A DNA stretch of 64,000 nucleotides from Caulobacter vibrioides (lineage in GTDB: Bacteria > Pseudomonadota > Alphaproteobacteria > Caulobacterales > Caulobacteraceae): contig NZ_PJRR01000009.1 in NCBI RefSeq assembly GCF_002858865.1, positions 62,001-126,000 of the forward strand, given 5' to 3'. The position numbers were made by a program, and so were the translations under genes. Of this stretch, positions 51,253-60,510 are shown one piece after another. A model generated the notes under the pieces. That model ran no database searches and was not told where the DNA came from. It worked only from the letters and a program-made list of their open reading frames with translations. The stretch's first letter is position 1. Each line of letters opens with the position of its first letter.

Positions 51253-51328
51253 TGGTAGGCCCGGAGGGACTCGAACCCCCAACCAGACCGTTATGAGCGG
51301 TCGGCTCTAACCATTGAGCTACAGGCCC
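51253..51328 (-). tRNA. tRNA-CAU, probably tRNA-Ile2 (lysidine type)
   Basis: This 76-nt cloverleaf includes an encoded 3' CCA (51253-51255). The anticodon loop reads CTCATAA. The D-arm has TAGCTCAATGGTTAGAGC and the T-loop TTCGAGT. Acceptor pairs C4-G69 and C5-G68 are the features TilS uses to select tRNA-Ile2, whereas elongator tRNA-Met carries U4-A69. Ile2 is therefore preferred to Met, although both share CAU. No other tRNA is nearby. Confidence 0.9.
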
Positions 51329-51477
51329 GCGCGGAGTTGCGCCGAAGCGCACGCGAGCCGGCGGATTAGCATGAGCCGAACGCGGCTTAAAGCTCCGGTT
51401 CAGGTTGGAGCTGTCACGAAGGAACCATAGCCGTGCGGCGACGCTTTCTGCGCCGGACAGCCCCTGGAGAACGATCG

Positions 51478-52224
51478 ATGACCCACACCGCCCGCCGCCT
51501 GCCCGCCATCGCCCTGCCCGCCCTGCTGGGTGGCGCGCTGCTGCTGGGCGCCGCCGCTCCGGCGTTGGCGCAAAGCAACGACGCGGCCTTCAAGGCCACC
51601 ACCTTCAACCTGTCGGCTTCGGGCGAGACCCTGGTGGCGCCGGACATGGCCACGATCAATCTGGGCGTCCAGACCGACGCGGCCACGGCGGCCGAGGCCC
51701 TCAAGGCCAACGGCGCGCGGATGAACCAGGTGATGGCCGCCCTGAAGAAGGCCGGGATCGCCGATCGCGACATCCAGACCTCGAACCTGAACCTGAACGC
51801 CCAGTACGCCTATGAGCAGAACCAGCCGCCCAAGCTGACCGGCTACCAGGCCTCGAACCAGGTGACGATCACGGTGCGCGACCTGGCCAAGCTGGGCGCG
51901 GCGGTCGACGCCACGGTGGGCGCCGGGGCCAATACGGTCAACGGCATCAGCTTTGGCCTCGCCAACCCGCAAGCGGCCGAGGACGCCGCGCGGCTGGAAG
52001 CCGTCAAGGCGCTGCAGGCCAAGGCCGAGCTCTATGGCCGCGCGACCGGCTACAAGGCCGTTCGCCTGGTCAATCTGAGCGAAGGCGGCGGCTACTCGCC
52101 CGTTCCCCCGCCCATGCCGGTCTTCGCCATGGCCAAGCGCGAGATGGGCGACGCCACCAGCATCGCCGCCGGCGAGCTGAAGGTCCGCATCGACGTCAGC
52201 GCCGTCTACGAAGTCAGCAAGTAG
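51478..52224 (+). CDS. Exported SIMPL-domain (DUF541) protein
   Basis: This 248-residue protein has a Sec signal ('LPALLGGALLLGAAAPALA', cleavage about 32) and a SIMPL domain (DUF541, BP26/YggE-like): 'FNLSASGETLVAPDMATINL', 'GYQASNQVTITVRDLAKLGA' and 'ATGYKAVRLVNLSEGGGYSP'. Family members are periplasmic oligomers linked to envelope or oxidative stress; no enzymatic activity is established. GGAGA lies 7 nt before the ATG at 51478. A bidirectional terminator follows. Confidence 0.92.
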   Translation: MTHTARRLPAIALPALLGGALLLGAAAPALAQSNDAAFKATTFNLSASGETLVAPDMATINLGVQTDAATAAEALKANGARMNQVMAALKKAGIADRDIQTSNLNLNAQYAYEQNQPPKLTGYQASNQVTITVRDLAKLGAAVDATVGAGANTVNGISFGLANPQAAEDAARLEAVKALQAKAELYGRATGYKAVRLVNLSEGGGYSPVPPPMPVFAMAKREMGDATSIAAGELKVRIDVSAVYEVSK

Positions 52225-52234
52225 CGCATGAAAA

Positions 52235-52268
52235 AGCCGCCGCCCGGACATCCGGGCGGCGGCTGGTT
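52235..52268. terminator. Bidirectional rho-independent terminator
   Basis: AGCCGCCGCCCGGA (52235-52248) pairs with TCCGGGCGGCGGCT (52251-52264), with A-run on the left (AAAAA) and GGTTCTTT on the right. It can serve both the SIMPL gene and the convergent lipoprotein gene. Confidence 0.9.
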
Positions 52269-52293
52269 CTTTGACGTCACCCGGCGGTCGGGA

Positions 52294-52773
52294 TCAGAAG
52301 CCGGCCTTCTTGAAGGCCTGCTCGACGCGATCCTTGATCTCCAGGCCCGGCAGGGCGCGATCGCCTTCCATGACAGCCACATAGGTCAGGTTGCGCGCGG
52401 GCTTGCCTTCGCCGGTCGGCACCGGGCCGATCGCCCAGCCGACAGTGGCGCCCGGGGCCGTGCCGCTCTCGCAGCTGAAGAAGCGCGCAGGCTTGCCCAG
52501 ATTGTCCTGCAACAGCTTCTCGGCCGTGGTCACGACCCCATCGCAGGTCGGCAGGTTGCGCGCGCAGGTGATATAGCCGCCGCCGCGCCAGACCATCCGG
52601 CCGTTGGCGGCGTCAGCGATAACCACGCAGGTCGAGGCCGAGCCGATCTGGCGACCGATGGACTGGGCCAGCACGGTGTCATCAACGCCGTCCGGCAGCT
52701 TGGGCGAACACGCCGCAAGGCCGGCGACAGCGAGAACGACAAGCGCCCCGCGCAGGATCGTGGGGCGCGTCAT
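52294..52773 (-). CDS. Putative lipoprotein of unknown function
   Basis: This 159-residue protein begins with a signal peptide and lipobox ('LVVLAVAGLAAC', Cys about 22). The mature part has five further Cys ('ASTCVVIADA', 'YITCARNLPTCDGV', 'FFSCESG'), probably some in disulfides. I do not recognise the family. It follows panD on the same strand with 3 nt between them, so it is likely co-transcribed. Confidence 0.75.
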   Translation of the reverse strand: MTRPTILRGALVVLAVAGLAACSPKLPDGVDDTVLAQSIGRQIGSASTCVVIADAANGRMVWRGGGYITCARNLPTCDGVVTTAEKLLQDNLGKPARFFSCESGTAPGATVGWAIGPVPTGEGKPARNLTYVAVMEGDRALPGLEIKDRVEQAFKKAGF

Positions 52774-52776
52774 TGA

Positions 52777-53133
52777 TCAGGCCGCCTTCTTGATAAGGTT
52801 GCCCTCGTCTAGCAGGACGACGGTGGGGGCGTAGTTGCGCGCCTCCTCGGCGGGCATCTGGCAGTAGGTGACGACGATCACCAGATCGTTCTTCTGCACC
52901 AGACGGGCGGCCGCGCCGTTGACGCCGATGACCTTCGAGCCACGCGGCGCCTCGATGGCGTAGGTAGTGAAACGCGCGCCGTTGGTGATGTTGAGCACGT
53001 CGACCTGCTCGTTGGGCAGGATGCCCGAGGCGTCCAGCAGGTCGCGGTCGATCGCGATCGAGCCTTCGTAATCGAGGTCGGCCTGGGTCACCGTGGCGCG
53101 GTGCAGCTTGGCCTTCAGCATGGTGAGCAGCAT
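52777..53133 (-). CDS. panD: Aspartate 1-decarboxylase
   Basis: This 118-residue pyruvoyl enzyme makes beta-alanine from aspartate for pantothenate synthesis. The proenzyme self-cleaves at G-S in '[16 protein letters not shown]'; the N-terminal '[19 protein letters not shown]' aligns with E. coli PanD, which fixes the start at 53133 instead of the internal ATG at 53121 or the long upstream frame. Catalytic '[15 protein letters not shown]' is present. No clear Shine-Dalgarno precedes the ATG. No other pantothenate genes are adjacent. Confidence 0.97.
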
Positions 53134-53322
53134 GGCGGGGAAGTTTATCCCTTTGAATGAACTGGAGTCTTCTGGGCCGCCACACACAAGGCCCCAAAAC
53201 AGGTTCCGCCATATAGCCACGAACCCGCGCGGGTTCAATCGCGCCGCAATCCACCAACAAAGGTTAACAACACGCTCACTTCGCGTTAAGGTTTGAAAGA
53301 ACGCGGTTCGGTGGGGACTAAC

Positions 53323-53961
53323 ATGCGTCATGGAAGAGCGTGGGCGGCGGCGGGTCTCGGCGCCGTGTCACTGGTCGCGGGGGCGACCTGGATCTCGGCG
53401 GGCCAGGCCCAGACACGGCCTGACACGGCCGCGCCGGCGCCGGCGTCGCGCCCGGCGATCGCCGCGTTCGTCGCCCGCCCGCGGGGCGCCGTCGACTGGC
53501 AGGCGGCGGTGGGCGGCCTTCGCCAGTCGGCGAATGTCGGTGAGAGTCTCGCCGCCAACCTGAACCGCGAGCAGGTCGACAAGACCGCCGTGCCGATCCT
53601 GCTGCCGCGCGATCCCAAACTGACGGCCGGGGCGCGGATCTACAGCTTCGGCGACTACTACACGATCACCGCCGACACCCTGGGCGGCGGGGTGTCGCTC
53701 AGCGGCACGACGACGACGGTTCCGTCCGGCAAACCGCTGAAGGTCGAGAGCGGCCCCGAAATGCTGACCGTGCAGCGCACCGTCGATGGTCAGTTGGCCA
53801 GCTTCGTGCGCTTCGGCGTCCTCTACACCGTCGAGATCCGCTGCGACTCGGCGGGCGATCCGCGCTGCGTCGACGACAACTATGTGCTGGGGCTGGTTGG
53901 CAAGACCACGGCCGTGGTGATGGGCAAGGCCGCGCGGCAAGCCGCCGGACTGGGAGGCTGA
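53323..53961 (+). CDS. Exported protein of unknown function
   Basis: This 212-residue protein has an N-terminal signal ('[20 protein letters not shown]', cleavage about AQA) and no recognised domain. The mature part contains '[20 protein letters not shown]'-like beta structure ('[20 protein letters not shown]') and '[20 protein letters not shown]' with two Cys. Its stop is directly followed by the M23 lipoprotein gene (1 nt), so the two are a translational unit. It might assist or be processed by the peptidase; this is inference from position only. Confidence 0.78.
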
Positions 53962-53962
53962 G

Positions 53963-54859
53963 ATGCGCACCGCTCCCCTCCTGCTGATCGCCGCGCTCGC
54001 CCTGGCGCCGCTGGCGGCTTGTGACGACACCTCCAAGCCGGCGGCGGGCGAAACGCCCAAGCCGCCCTCCCCCGAGCCTGGACCGCCGCAGCCCGACGAC
54101 TCGCCGGCCGATGGCGGCGCCGAGCAGTTGGGCAGCGAACCCATTCCGCCGAGCCCGGATCCCGCGCCACAGCCCGACGGGCCGCCGGCGCCTTCGTCGG
54201 CGAGCTTCGATCACGGACCGGCAGGCGCGCTTCCGCCCGGCCAGGGCCCCGGCTATCTGGACCGCACGGTCTGGTCGCCCAACATGTGCTGGCCCCTGGC
54301 CGAGGCTGGCTTCCCCAATTCGCAGGTCTATGGCCCCGGCGGCGGCATGGGCCCGCCCGGCAAGCCCAGCCAGTGCGACAGTCTCAACTACACCCTGCCC
54401 TGGCGCGACAACTTCTGCGAGGCGCGATCGCGGACCAATCCGATGTGCGCCGGCTCGGGCACGGGTCACCAGGGTCAGGACATTCGGCCGGCCACCTGCA
54501 AGAAGAACCAGCATTGGGCCCTCGCCGCCGAGGCCGGGACGATCACCGACATCGGGTCTTACTCGGTGACGCTCGTGGGCCAGGCCGCGCCGCACTACAC
54601 CTATCGCTATCTGCACCTGCAGATGGCCACCCTGGCCGTGAAGGAAGGCGACAGCGTCGCCAAGGGCCAGCAGCTGGGCAAGGTCTCGAACGACTTTGGC
54701 GGCACACCGACGACGATCCACCTGCACTTCGAGATCCGCGCGGGCGTCGCCGGAACCACGACGGACGGCAAGCCGGTGGCGCTGCACACCTTCCTGCCGC
54801 CCTATCTGAGCCTAGTCGAGGCCTACCAGCGCAAGCTGAACGGCCAGACTTGTGGTTAG
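53963..54859 (+). CDS. M23-family metallopeptidase lipoprotein
   Basis: This 298-residue protein starts with a lipoprotein signal ('LLIAALALAPLAACDD', lipobox LAAC) and then a Pro/Glu/Asp-rich linker of about 65 residues that could span the periplasm. The C-terminal M23 domain has a complete zinc site: 'GHQGQDIRP' (H-x3-D) and 'TIHLHFEIRAG' (HLH). This contrasts with the altered M23 protein at 3745. It probably cleaves peptidoglycan cross-links from the outer-membrane side. It is the second gene of a pair after the exported protein at 53323 and overlaps the convergent esterase gene by 4 nt. Confidence 0.88.
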   Translation: MRTAPLLLIAALALAPLAACDDTSKPAAGETPKPPSPEPGPPQPDDSPADGGAEQLGSEPIPPSPDPAPQPDGPPAPSSASFDHGPAGALPPGQGPGYLDRTVWSPNMCWPLAEAGFPNSQVYGPGGGMGPPGKPSQCDSLNYTLPWRDNFCEARSRTNPMCAGSGTGHQGQDIRPATCKKNQHWALAAEAGTITDIGSYSVTLVGQAAPHYTYRYLHLQMATLAVKEGDSVAKGQQLGKVSNDFGGTPTTIHLHFEIRAGVAGTTTDGKPVALHTFLPPYLSLVEAYQRKLNGQTCG

Positions 54860-55725
54860 GCGGTAACGTCCTTCAGGAAGGCGGTCATGTCGGTCAGCAG
54901 GGTCGCCTTGCGCCGGAACGGGCGCGATAGGGCCAGCACAGCGCCCGCGTGGTCGACGCCGGGATAGTGCCGCTCCTCGACCCTGGCGCCCTTGTCACGC
55001 AGGGCGGCGGCCAGCTTGCGGGTGTTGCGCGGATAGACCGTGGTGTCCTTGTCCCCCGTCGCCAGGAAGGCGGCCGGCGCATCGGCGCGAGCGAAACTGA
55101 CCGGCTGCGTCGCCGCCAGATCGGCCGCGCGCCCGAAGGTCCGCTCCGTGATCGCCCCCTTCAGCGGCAGGAAGTCGTAGGGCCCCGACAGACCTGCGAA
55201 CGCCCGGACGGCCCCGGGATCGACCCCGACGCCATGCAGGTAACGCGGATCCAGCGCCAGCATGGCCGCGTTGTAAGCCCCCGCCGAATGGCCGATCAGC
55301 ACGATCCGCTCAGGATCACCGCCCAAGGCTGCGGCGTTGTCCACAGCCCAGCGCACCGCCTTGGCGCAATCATCCAGAAAGTCGGGAAACCGCACCTCGG
55401 GGTAAAGCCGATAGTCGGGCGCCAGGGTGAGAAATCCCTGTGCGGCGATCGCGCGCGCGGCCCAGCCATAGTCGCCCCTGCGGCCGCTGTCCCAGGAGCC
55501 TCCATAGAAGAACACCGCGACCGGCGCCGGTCCGTGCGCGATCGGCGGCGCATAGATGTCGACGCCGCCGCGCGGGCCGTCCGTGTAGCGCGCGCCTTTC
55601 GCCTCACGGCGGGCGGCGTCCTTGGGCGTGACGGTGGCGAAGATCGACAGCGGCGAACACGCCGCCGTCACCGTGGCCGCCAAGGCGGCGAGGCCGGCGC
55701 GCCGGCTCACCTTGAGCTCCACCAT
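54856..55725 (-). CDS. Exported alpha/beta hydrolase (BD-FAE/carboxylesterase type)
   Basis: This 289-residue protein has a leader with a possible lipobox ('ALAATVTAACSP'). The hydrolase domain has an oxyanion segment 'VFFYGGSWDSG' (a YGG variant of HGGGW), the nucleophile elbow 'IGHSAGAYNAA' (Ser about 146), an acid in 'ATGDKDTTVY' and His in 'YPGVDHAGAV'. It resembles the hormone-sensitive-lipase/kynurenine-formamidase-like esterases. The substrate is unknown. It is convergent with the M23 lipoprotein gene. Confidence 0.85.
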   Translation of the reverse strand: MVELKVSRRAGLAALAATVTAACSPLSIFATVTPKDAARREAKGARYTDGPRGGVDIYAPPIAHGPAPVAVFFYGGSWDSGRRGDYGWAARAIAAQGFLTLAPDYRLYPEVRFPDFLDDCAKAVRWAVDNAAALGGDPERIVLIGHSAGAYNAAMLALDPRYLHGVGVDPGAVRAFAGLSGPYDFLPLKGAITERTFGRAADLAATQPVSFARADAPAAFLATGDKDTTVYPRNTRKLAAALRDKGARVEERHYPGVDHAGAVLALSRPFRRKATLLTDMTAFLKDVTA

Positions 55726-55807
55726 ATTGCCACCTCCTGCGCCCTTTGCGATACGACTACGCCCGGAGCGCGGAGTCGGATGCGAAGACGGGCCATCATG
55801 GCGTCCG

Positions 55808-57598
55808 CTACAGCCTGAAGCCGCCGCCCTCGATCTTGGCGCAGAGCGTCTTGGTGATCTTCACATAGCCCTTGGCCGGATCGCGGAAGTACAGCGGATC
55901 CTTGGTCTTGGACGGGTCAAAGCCCTCGTTGACCAGATCGATCTTGCGGTACTTGAAGGTGCCGGTGGTCTCGATCGCCTTTTGCAGCCGCACGAACAGC
56001 GGCCGGGCATAGCTGGGCAGCGCCTCGTCGACGTACTTGGCGAACGCCTCAAGATCGAAGTCGCCTTCGGTCACCAGCGAGGCCATGCCCGCCTTGCCGT
56101 CGAGGTCGCCCACCTTCACGCCGTAGACATTGACCTCCAGGACCCCCTCGAAGCCGGCGAGCCGCTCAGCCACCTCGGAGGTCGCGACGTTCTCGCCCTT
56201 CCAGCGGAAGGTGTCGCCGATGCGATCGATGAAATAGATGTAGCCGTCGTGGTCGACCTTCATCAGGTCGCCGGTGCGGAACCACGCGTCGCCCTTTTCG
56301 AAGACGTCGTGCAGCACCTTCTTCTCGGTCGCGGCCTTGTCGGCGTAGCCGGTGAAGTTCGAGCGCGCGTCGCTGCCGATATGGCCAATGCACTCGCCGA
56401 CCTCTTCGGGCCCAGCCTCGATGCAGCAACCGTCCGCCCCCCGGATGGGGGTCTCGGTCTCGACGTCGAACTTGACGATGCGAATGTTGAACTTCTTGCG
56501 CAGATAGCTCGGGATGCGACCGATCGCGCCGCGCTTGCCGTCGAAGTTGAAGAACGAGACATTGCCTTCGGTCGCGCCATAGAACTCCAGCACGTCGCCG
56601 ACCTTGAAGCGGTCCAGCATGTCGTCCCAAACGTCCGCGCGCAGGCCGTTGCCGAAGATCATGCGGAGCTTGTGGGCGCGTTCCAGCTCGTGTTCGGGCT
56701 GGTTGGCGAGATAGCGGCACAGCTCGCCGATATAGACGAACATGGTGCACTGCTCGGCCACGATCTCGGGCCAGAAGTGCGTCGCCGAGAACTTCTTGCG
56801 CAGAACGACCGAGCCGCCGTTCAGCAGCGCCGCGCCCAAGGCGCAAAGCCCTCCGGTGGCGTGATAGAGCGGCAGGGTGATGTAGATGCGGTCGGTGTCC
56901 TTGGCGCCGGTCGAACCGGCGAACCCGCGCATATAGAGCTGGGCGCGCATGTGTGTGATGCGCGCGGCCTTCGGCAGCCCGGTCGTGCCGCTGGTGTAGA
57001 TGTAGAGCGCCGTATCGGAGGCGGTCAGCCCCTCCCGGGCGGTCTCACGATCGGGGCGCAACTGGCTGCAGCTCTTGAGCGCCTTCAGCAGGTCGCGCTG
57101 GTCATCGTGAACAGGCCCCAGCACCCATTGCTGCATGTGCCGCTCGAGTTGCCCCTTCACGTCCTCGAAGCAGGGCGAGGTCTCAGCGTCGACAATGCAA
57201 TGCATGGCCTGAGAGATGGTCAGGCAGTGGGCCAGCGCCGCGCCGGTCAGTTGGTTGTTGATCAAGGCGGTTGCGACCCCGACCTTGGTCAGGCCGTACC
57301 AGATCGCCAGATACTCGATCCGGTTGGGCATGAAGAGCGCGACGGTCTGACCGCGCGTCAGACCCAGGCCCTTGGCCCAGTGCGCATAGCGGTTCGCCAT
57401 GGCGTCCAGATCGGCATAGGTGATCGTCTTGCCTTCGAACGTGATGGCCGGACGTGGCCCCCACTTGTCGACGGCGGCCTCGAGATCGTCGCAGATCAAG
57501 TTGGGACTATCCGGGGCGATCGTCTTTACACGCTTTAGCGTGCGCGACAGTCCCTTCAGAAACCGGATTTCCCGCTTAATCTTCTGACGCAAACGCAT
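55808..57598 (-). CDS. Long-chain acyl-CoA synthetase, FATP/VLACS family
   Basis: This 596-residue ANL-superfamily enzyme is of the fatty-acid-transport-protein/very-long-chain acyl-CoA synthetase type. It activates fatty acids with ATP and CoA. Motifs are the AMP-binding 'YIYTSGTTGLPKAARITH' (about residue 195), 'LEFYGATEGNVSFFNF', 'WFRTGDLMKVDHDGYIYFID' and 'TFKYRKIDLVNEGFD' with the catalytic Lys region. The start at 57598 has AGGGAG 6 nt upstream; the longer frame is rejected. It lies in its own unit downstream of the DAHP synthase gene. Confidence 0.93.
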   Translation of the reverse strand: MRLRQKIKREIRFLKGLSRTLKRVKTIAPDSPNLICDDLEAAVDKWGPRPAITFEGKTITYADLDAMANRYAHWAKGLGLTRGQTVALFMPNRIEYLAIWYGLTKVGVATALINNQLTGAALAHCLTISQAMHCIVDAETSPCFEDVKGQLERHMQQWVLGPVHDDQRDLLKALKSCSQLRPDRETAREGLTASDTALYIYTSGTTGLPKAARITHMRAQLYMRGFAGSTGAKDTDRIYITLPLYHATGGLCALGAALLNGGSVVLRKKFSATHFWPEIVAEQCTMFVYIGELCRYLANQPEHELERAHKLRMIFGNGLRADVWDDMLDRFKVGDVLEFYGATEGNVSFFNFDGKRGAIGRIPSYLRKKFNIRIVKFDVETETPIRGADGCCIEAGPEEVGECIGHIGSDARSNFTGYADKAATEKKVLHDVFEKGDAWFRTGDLMKVDHDGYIYFIDRIGDTFRWKGENVATSEVAERLAGFEGVLEVNVYGVKVGDLDGKAGMASLVTEGDFDLEAFAKYVDEALPSYARPLFVRLQKAIETTGTFKYRKIDLVNEGFDPSKTKDPLYFRDPAKGYVKITKTLCAKIEGGGFRL

Positions 57599-57752
57599 TC
57601 GTCTCTCCCTTGGTAGCAACCATTGGAGAGGCCCGCGCGACCGGTCAAGACGCCGCGTGCTGCAATGCAAACCTATCAGTGTTCTTGGAAGAACCCGCCC
57701 GGAGAGTCGCGCCAAAGCTTACGCTACGGCGCCCTGGCCGATCTGAGCTGAT

Positions 57753-57785
57753 CTCGGCGGGCGGACTTGCTGCGCGCCCGCCGAG
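57753..57785. terminator. Stem-loop after the DAHP synthase gene
   Basis: CTCGGCGGGCG (57753-57763) pairs perfectly with CGCCCGCCGAG (57775-57785), with an 11-nt loop. It lies 8 nt past the DAHP synthase stop on the minus strand, but there is no T tract, so termination strength is uncertain. Confidence 0.55.
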
Positions 57786-57793
57786 GACGTGTC

Positions 57794-59173
57794 TCAGCCT
57801 GCGGCCAGACGGCGCTGGTCGTCGCGGGCCGCCTTCAGCTTCTCAGCCACGAGGAAGGCCAACTCCAGCGCCTGCTCGCCATTCAGGCGGGGATCGCAGT
57901 GGGTGTGGTAGCGGTCGGCCAGGTCCGTCTCCGACACCGCGCGGGCGCCGCCCAGGCACTCGGTGACATTCTGCCCCGTCATCTCCAGGTGTACGCCGCC
58001 AGGGTGGACGCCTTCGGCCTGGGCGATCTCCACAAAGCTCTTCACCTCGGACAGGATTCGGTCGAACGGACGGGTCTTGTAGCCGGTCGAGGCCTTCAGC
58101 GTGTTGCCGTGCATCGGATCGGTGGCCCAGACGACCGAACGCCCCGCCGACTTGGTCGCCTTCATCAGGCGCGGCAGGCGGTCGGCGATCTTGTCTGAGC
58201 CGAAGCGACCATAAAGGGTCAGGCGGCCCGGCTCGTTGTGCGGGTTCAGAACATCGATCAGCCGCAGAAGGTCGTCGCCCTCCATGGTCGGACCGCACTT
58301 CAGGCCGATCGGATTCTTCACGCCGCGCATGAACTCGACATGGGCGCCGTCCAGCTGGCGAGTGCGCTCGCCGATCCACAGCAGGTGGGCGCTGGTGTCG
58401 TACCAGTCGCCCGAGGTGCTATCGACGCGGGTCATGGCTTCCTCGAAGCCCAGCAGCAGGGCCTCGTGGCTGGTGAAGAACTCAACGCGGCGCAGGTCGG
58501 GCTGGGTGTCGGGCGTGACGCCCACGGCCGACATGAAGGTCAGGGCCTCGCTGATCTTCTCCGACAGTTCGCGATAACGCGCGCCCTGCGGGCTGTCGCC
58601 GACGAAGCCCAGGGTCCAGCGGTGGATGTTGTAGAGGTCGGCGTAGCCACCACTGGCGAAGGCGCGCAGCAGGTTCAGCGTCGCGGCCGACTGGCCATAG
58701 GCCTTCAGCAGGCGGTCGGGGTCGGGAACCCGCTCGGCCTCGTTGAAGTCCATGCCATTGATGATGTCGCCGCGATAGGACGGCAGGGTCACATCGCCCT
58801 GGACCTCGATCGGCTCCGACCGGGGCTTGGCGAACTGGCCGGCGATCCGGCCCACCTTCACCACCGGCTTGCCGCCGGCGAAGGTCAGGACCACCGCCAT
58901 CTGCAGGATCAGGCGGAAGGTGTCGCGGATGTTGTCCGCGTGGAACTCCTTGAAGCTCTCGGCGCAGTCGCCGCCTTGCAGCAGGAACGCCCGGCCCTCA
59001 GCCACCTCGCCCAACTGGCTCTTCAGCCGGCGCGCCTCACCGGCGAACACCAGCGGCGGCATCTGGCGAAGGGTTTGCTCGACCCGCTCCACAGCGCCCA
59101 TGTCCGGATAGTCGGTGGGCAAATGCTTGGCGGGCTTGGCTCTCCAGGCGGCGGGGGTCCAACGGGCGGTCAT
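57794..59173 (-). CDS. Class II 3-deoxy-7-phosphoheptulonate (DAHP) synthase
   Basis: This 459-residue class II (plant-like) DAHP synthase catalyses the first step of the shikimate pathway from PEP and erythrose-4-phosphate. Signatures are '[12 protein letters not shown]', '[16 protein letters not shown]', '[20 protein letters not shown]', '[20 protein letters not shown]', '[11 protein letters not shown]' and '[16 protein letters not shown]'. The length is normal for this class. It is unrelated to class I AroF/G/H enzymes in sequence. Single gene; the O-antigen ligase-like gene is 113 nt upstream. Confidence 0.97.
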   Translation of the reverse strand: MTARWTPAAWRAKPAKHLPTDYPDMGAVERVEQTLRQMPPLVFAGEARRLKSQLGEVAEGRAFLLQGGDCAESFKEFHADNIRDTFRLILQMAVVLTFAGGKPVVKVGRIAGQFAKPRSEPIEVQGDVTLPSYRGDIINGMDFNEAERVPDPDRLLKAYGQSAATLNLLRAFASGGYADLYNIHRWTLGFVGDSPQGARYRELSEKISEALTFMSAVGVTPDTQPDLRRVEFFTSHEALLLGFEEAMTRVDSTSGDWYDTSAHLLWIGERTRQLDGAHVEFMRGVKNPIGLKCGPTMEGDDLLRLIDVLNPHNEPGRLTLYGRFGSDKIADRLPRLMKATKSAGRSVVWATDPMHGNTLKASTGYKTRPFDRILSEVKSFVEIAQAEGVHPGGVHLEMTGQNVTECLGGARAVSETDLADRYHTHCDPRLNGEQALELAFLVAEKLKAARDDQRRLAAG

Positions 59174-59286
59174 GTCGAGGCTCGATTACTACAAAGGGCG
59201 CGGTAGATACCGCAAATGGAAGGAAAAGGCAAAATCATGCGGCAAGAGGCCCTTGAGCTCCTCCAACGCGAACATTCGTTGTCGCG

Positions 59287-60510
59287 CTAGGCCCTGAGCG
59301 CGCTGGATTTTTGCGCCACGCCGCAAGCGATCGCGGCCAGCGCGCCAAGCGCGAGCCACCACTCCTGCCAGACGCCGAAGCTCAACCCGCCGATCACCAG
59401 ATAGGAAACGGTCACCGCCGCCGCCATCGCGCCGTCGCGCCGACTTTCGCCCGTCCAGCCGACGATACGGTAAAGGACCCAAGCAAAGAACGCCGCCGCC
59501 ATCGCCGCTCCCAAGGCTCCCAACTCCAGCCAGAGCTGCAGGGCGGCGTTGTGGGTGTGCAGCGGGATGGCGGGTCCGAAGGTCCGGCTGGCGTCGATGC
59601 CCCAGCCACGAAGGGCGTGCTCGACAATCAAATTGCCGGTGAACGCCCAGATATTGAGGCGATGATCCCAAGAGGCCGGCGCGATCATGTACAGCCAGGC
59701 GAACAGACCAGAGCGTACGCCCCAAAGCACGACCATCGGCGCGAAGATGAAGAGCGCCGACACGGCCGGAATCAGCCCGCGCACGAACGGTTTGCCGATG
59801 ACCCGCGTTCCCAGCCAGGCGACGCCGCCGAGGATCAGCGCCGCTATTGGCGCGTCGGCGCCGGTGAGATGCGCGCCCGCCACGATGCACACGGCGATCA
59901 GGGCGATCGCAATATTGCGTCCTCGAAAGTTCCAGGCGTCAAGGATTCGGACGCACGGCCAGAACAGCAGGATCGCCGGATAGGTCGCCATGGACACCTT
60001 GACCATCGCCAGGTCCGGGCGGATCGGCTCCTCGGTCAGATTGTGCAGGACCTGATAGATCGCCGCCTTGAGCACGCCATCGGCAAAGGTGATCAAGCCT
60101 AGGAAGGCCACGCCGACCAGCATCACCCTGCCCGCCAGACGGGCCGAGCGGTGAGACATCTGCGCGAGAGCCGCGACCGCCGCGCCATAGAGCGCCAACT
60201 GGAGGACCAGCTTCAAGGCGGTGAACTTCTCGACGTCCTTGTCGCGCTTGAGGTCGGCCAGATGCGGCGCGGCGGGACTCCAATTCAGGCTGATGAGCGC
60301 CCATCCGACAAGAATCACGAGCGCCAGCATCGGCAAGAGCGGCGCTCTGGAGCGCACCAGGGTCGGCGCGGCCAGAAGACCGACCAGGCTCAGCACCGCC
60401 GCATACCAGAGCGGGATCAGGTAGCCGACGAGCGGCGTCATCACCATCGCGAAGACGGCGAGCGCGCCCAGCCACCGGGTCCGGGGCTCCGGAACGGTCG
60501 CTTGGATCAT
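59287..60510 (-). CDS. O-antigen ligase/polymerase-like membrane protein
   Basis: This 407-residue protein has about 10-11 hydrophobic segments and the Wzy/WaaL-type periplasmic loop: 'LIVEHALRGWGIDASR' followed by 'PLHTHNAALQLWLELGALGA', the H-[NS]-family motif seen in O-antigen ligases and polymerases. It could ligate O-antigen to lipid A-core or polymerise a surface glycan. Its start overlaps the gor stop (ATGA), so it is translationally coupled to glutathione reductase. Function in a defined Caulobacter polysaccharide is not known to me. Confidence 0.85.
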   Translation of the reverse strand: MIQATVPEPRTRWLGALAVFAMVMTPLVGYLIPLWYAAVLSLVGLLAAPTLVRSRAPLLPMLALVILVGWALISLNWSPAAPHLADLKRDKDVEKFTALKLVLQLALYGAAVAALAQMSHRSARLAGRVMLVGVAFLGLITFADGVLKAAIYQVLHNLTEEPIRPDLAMVKVSMATYPAILLFWPCVRILDAWNFRGRNIAIALIAVCIVAGAHLTGADAPIAALILGGVAWLGTRVIGKPFVRGLIPAVSALFIFAPMVVLWGVRSGLFAWLYMIAPASWDHRLNIWAFTGNLIVEHALRGWGIDASRTFGPAIPLHTHNAALQLWLELGALGAAMAAAFFAWVLYRIVGWTGESRRDGAMAAAVTVSYLVIGGLSFGVWQEWWLALGALAAIACGVAQKSSALRA

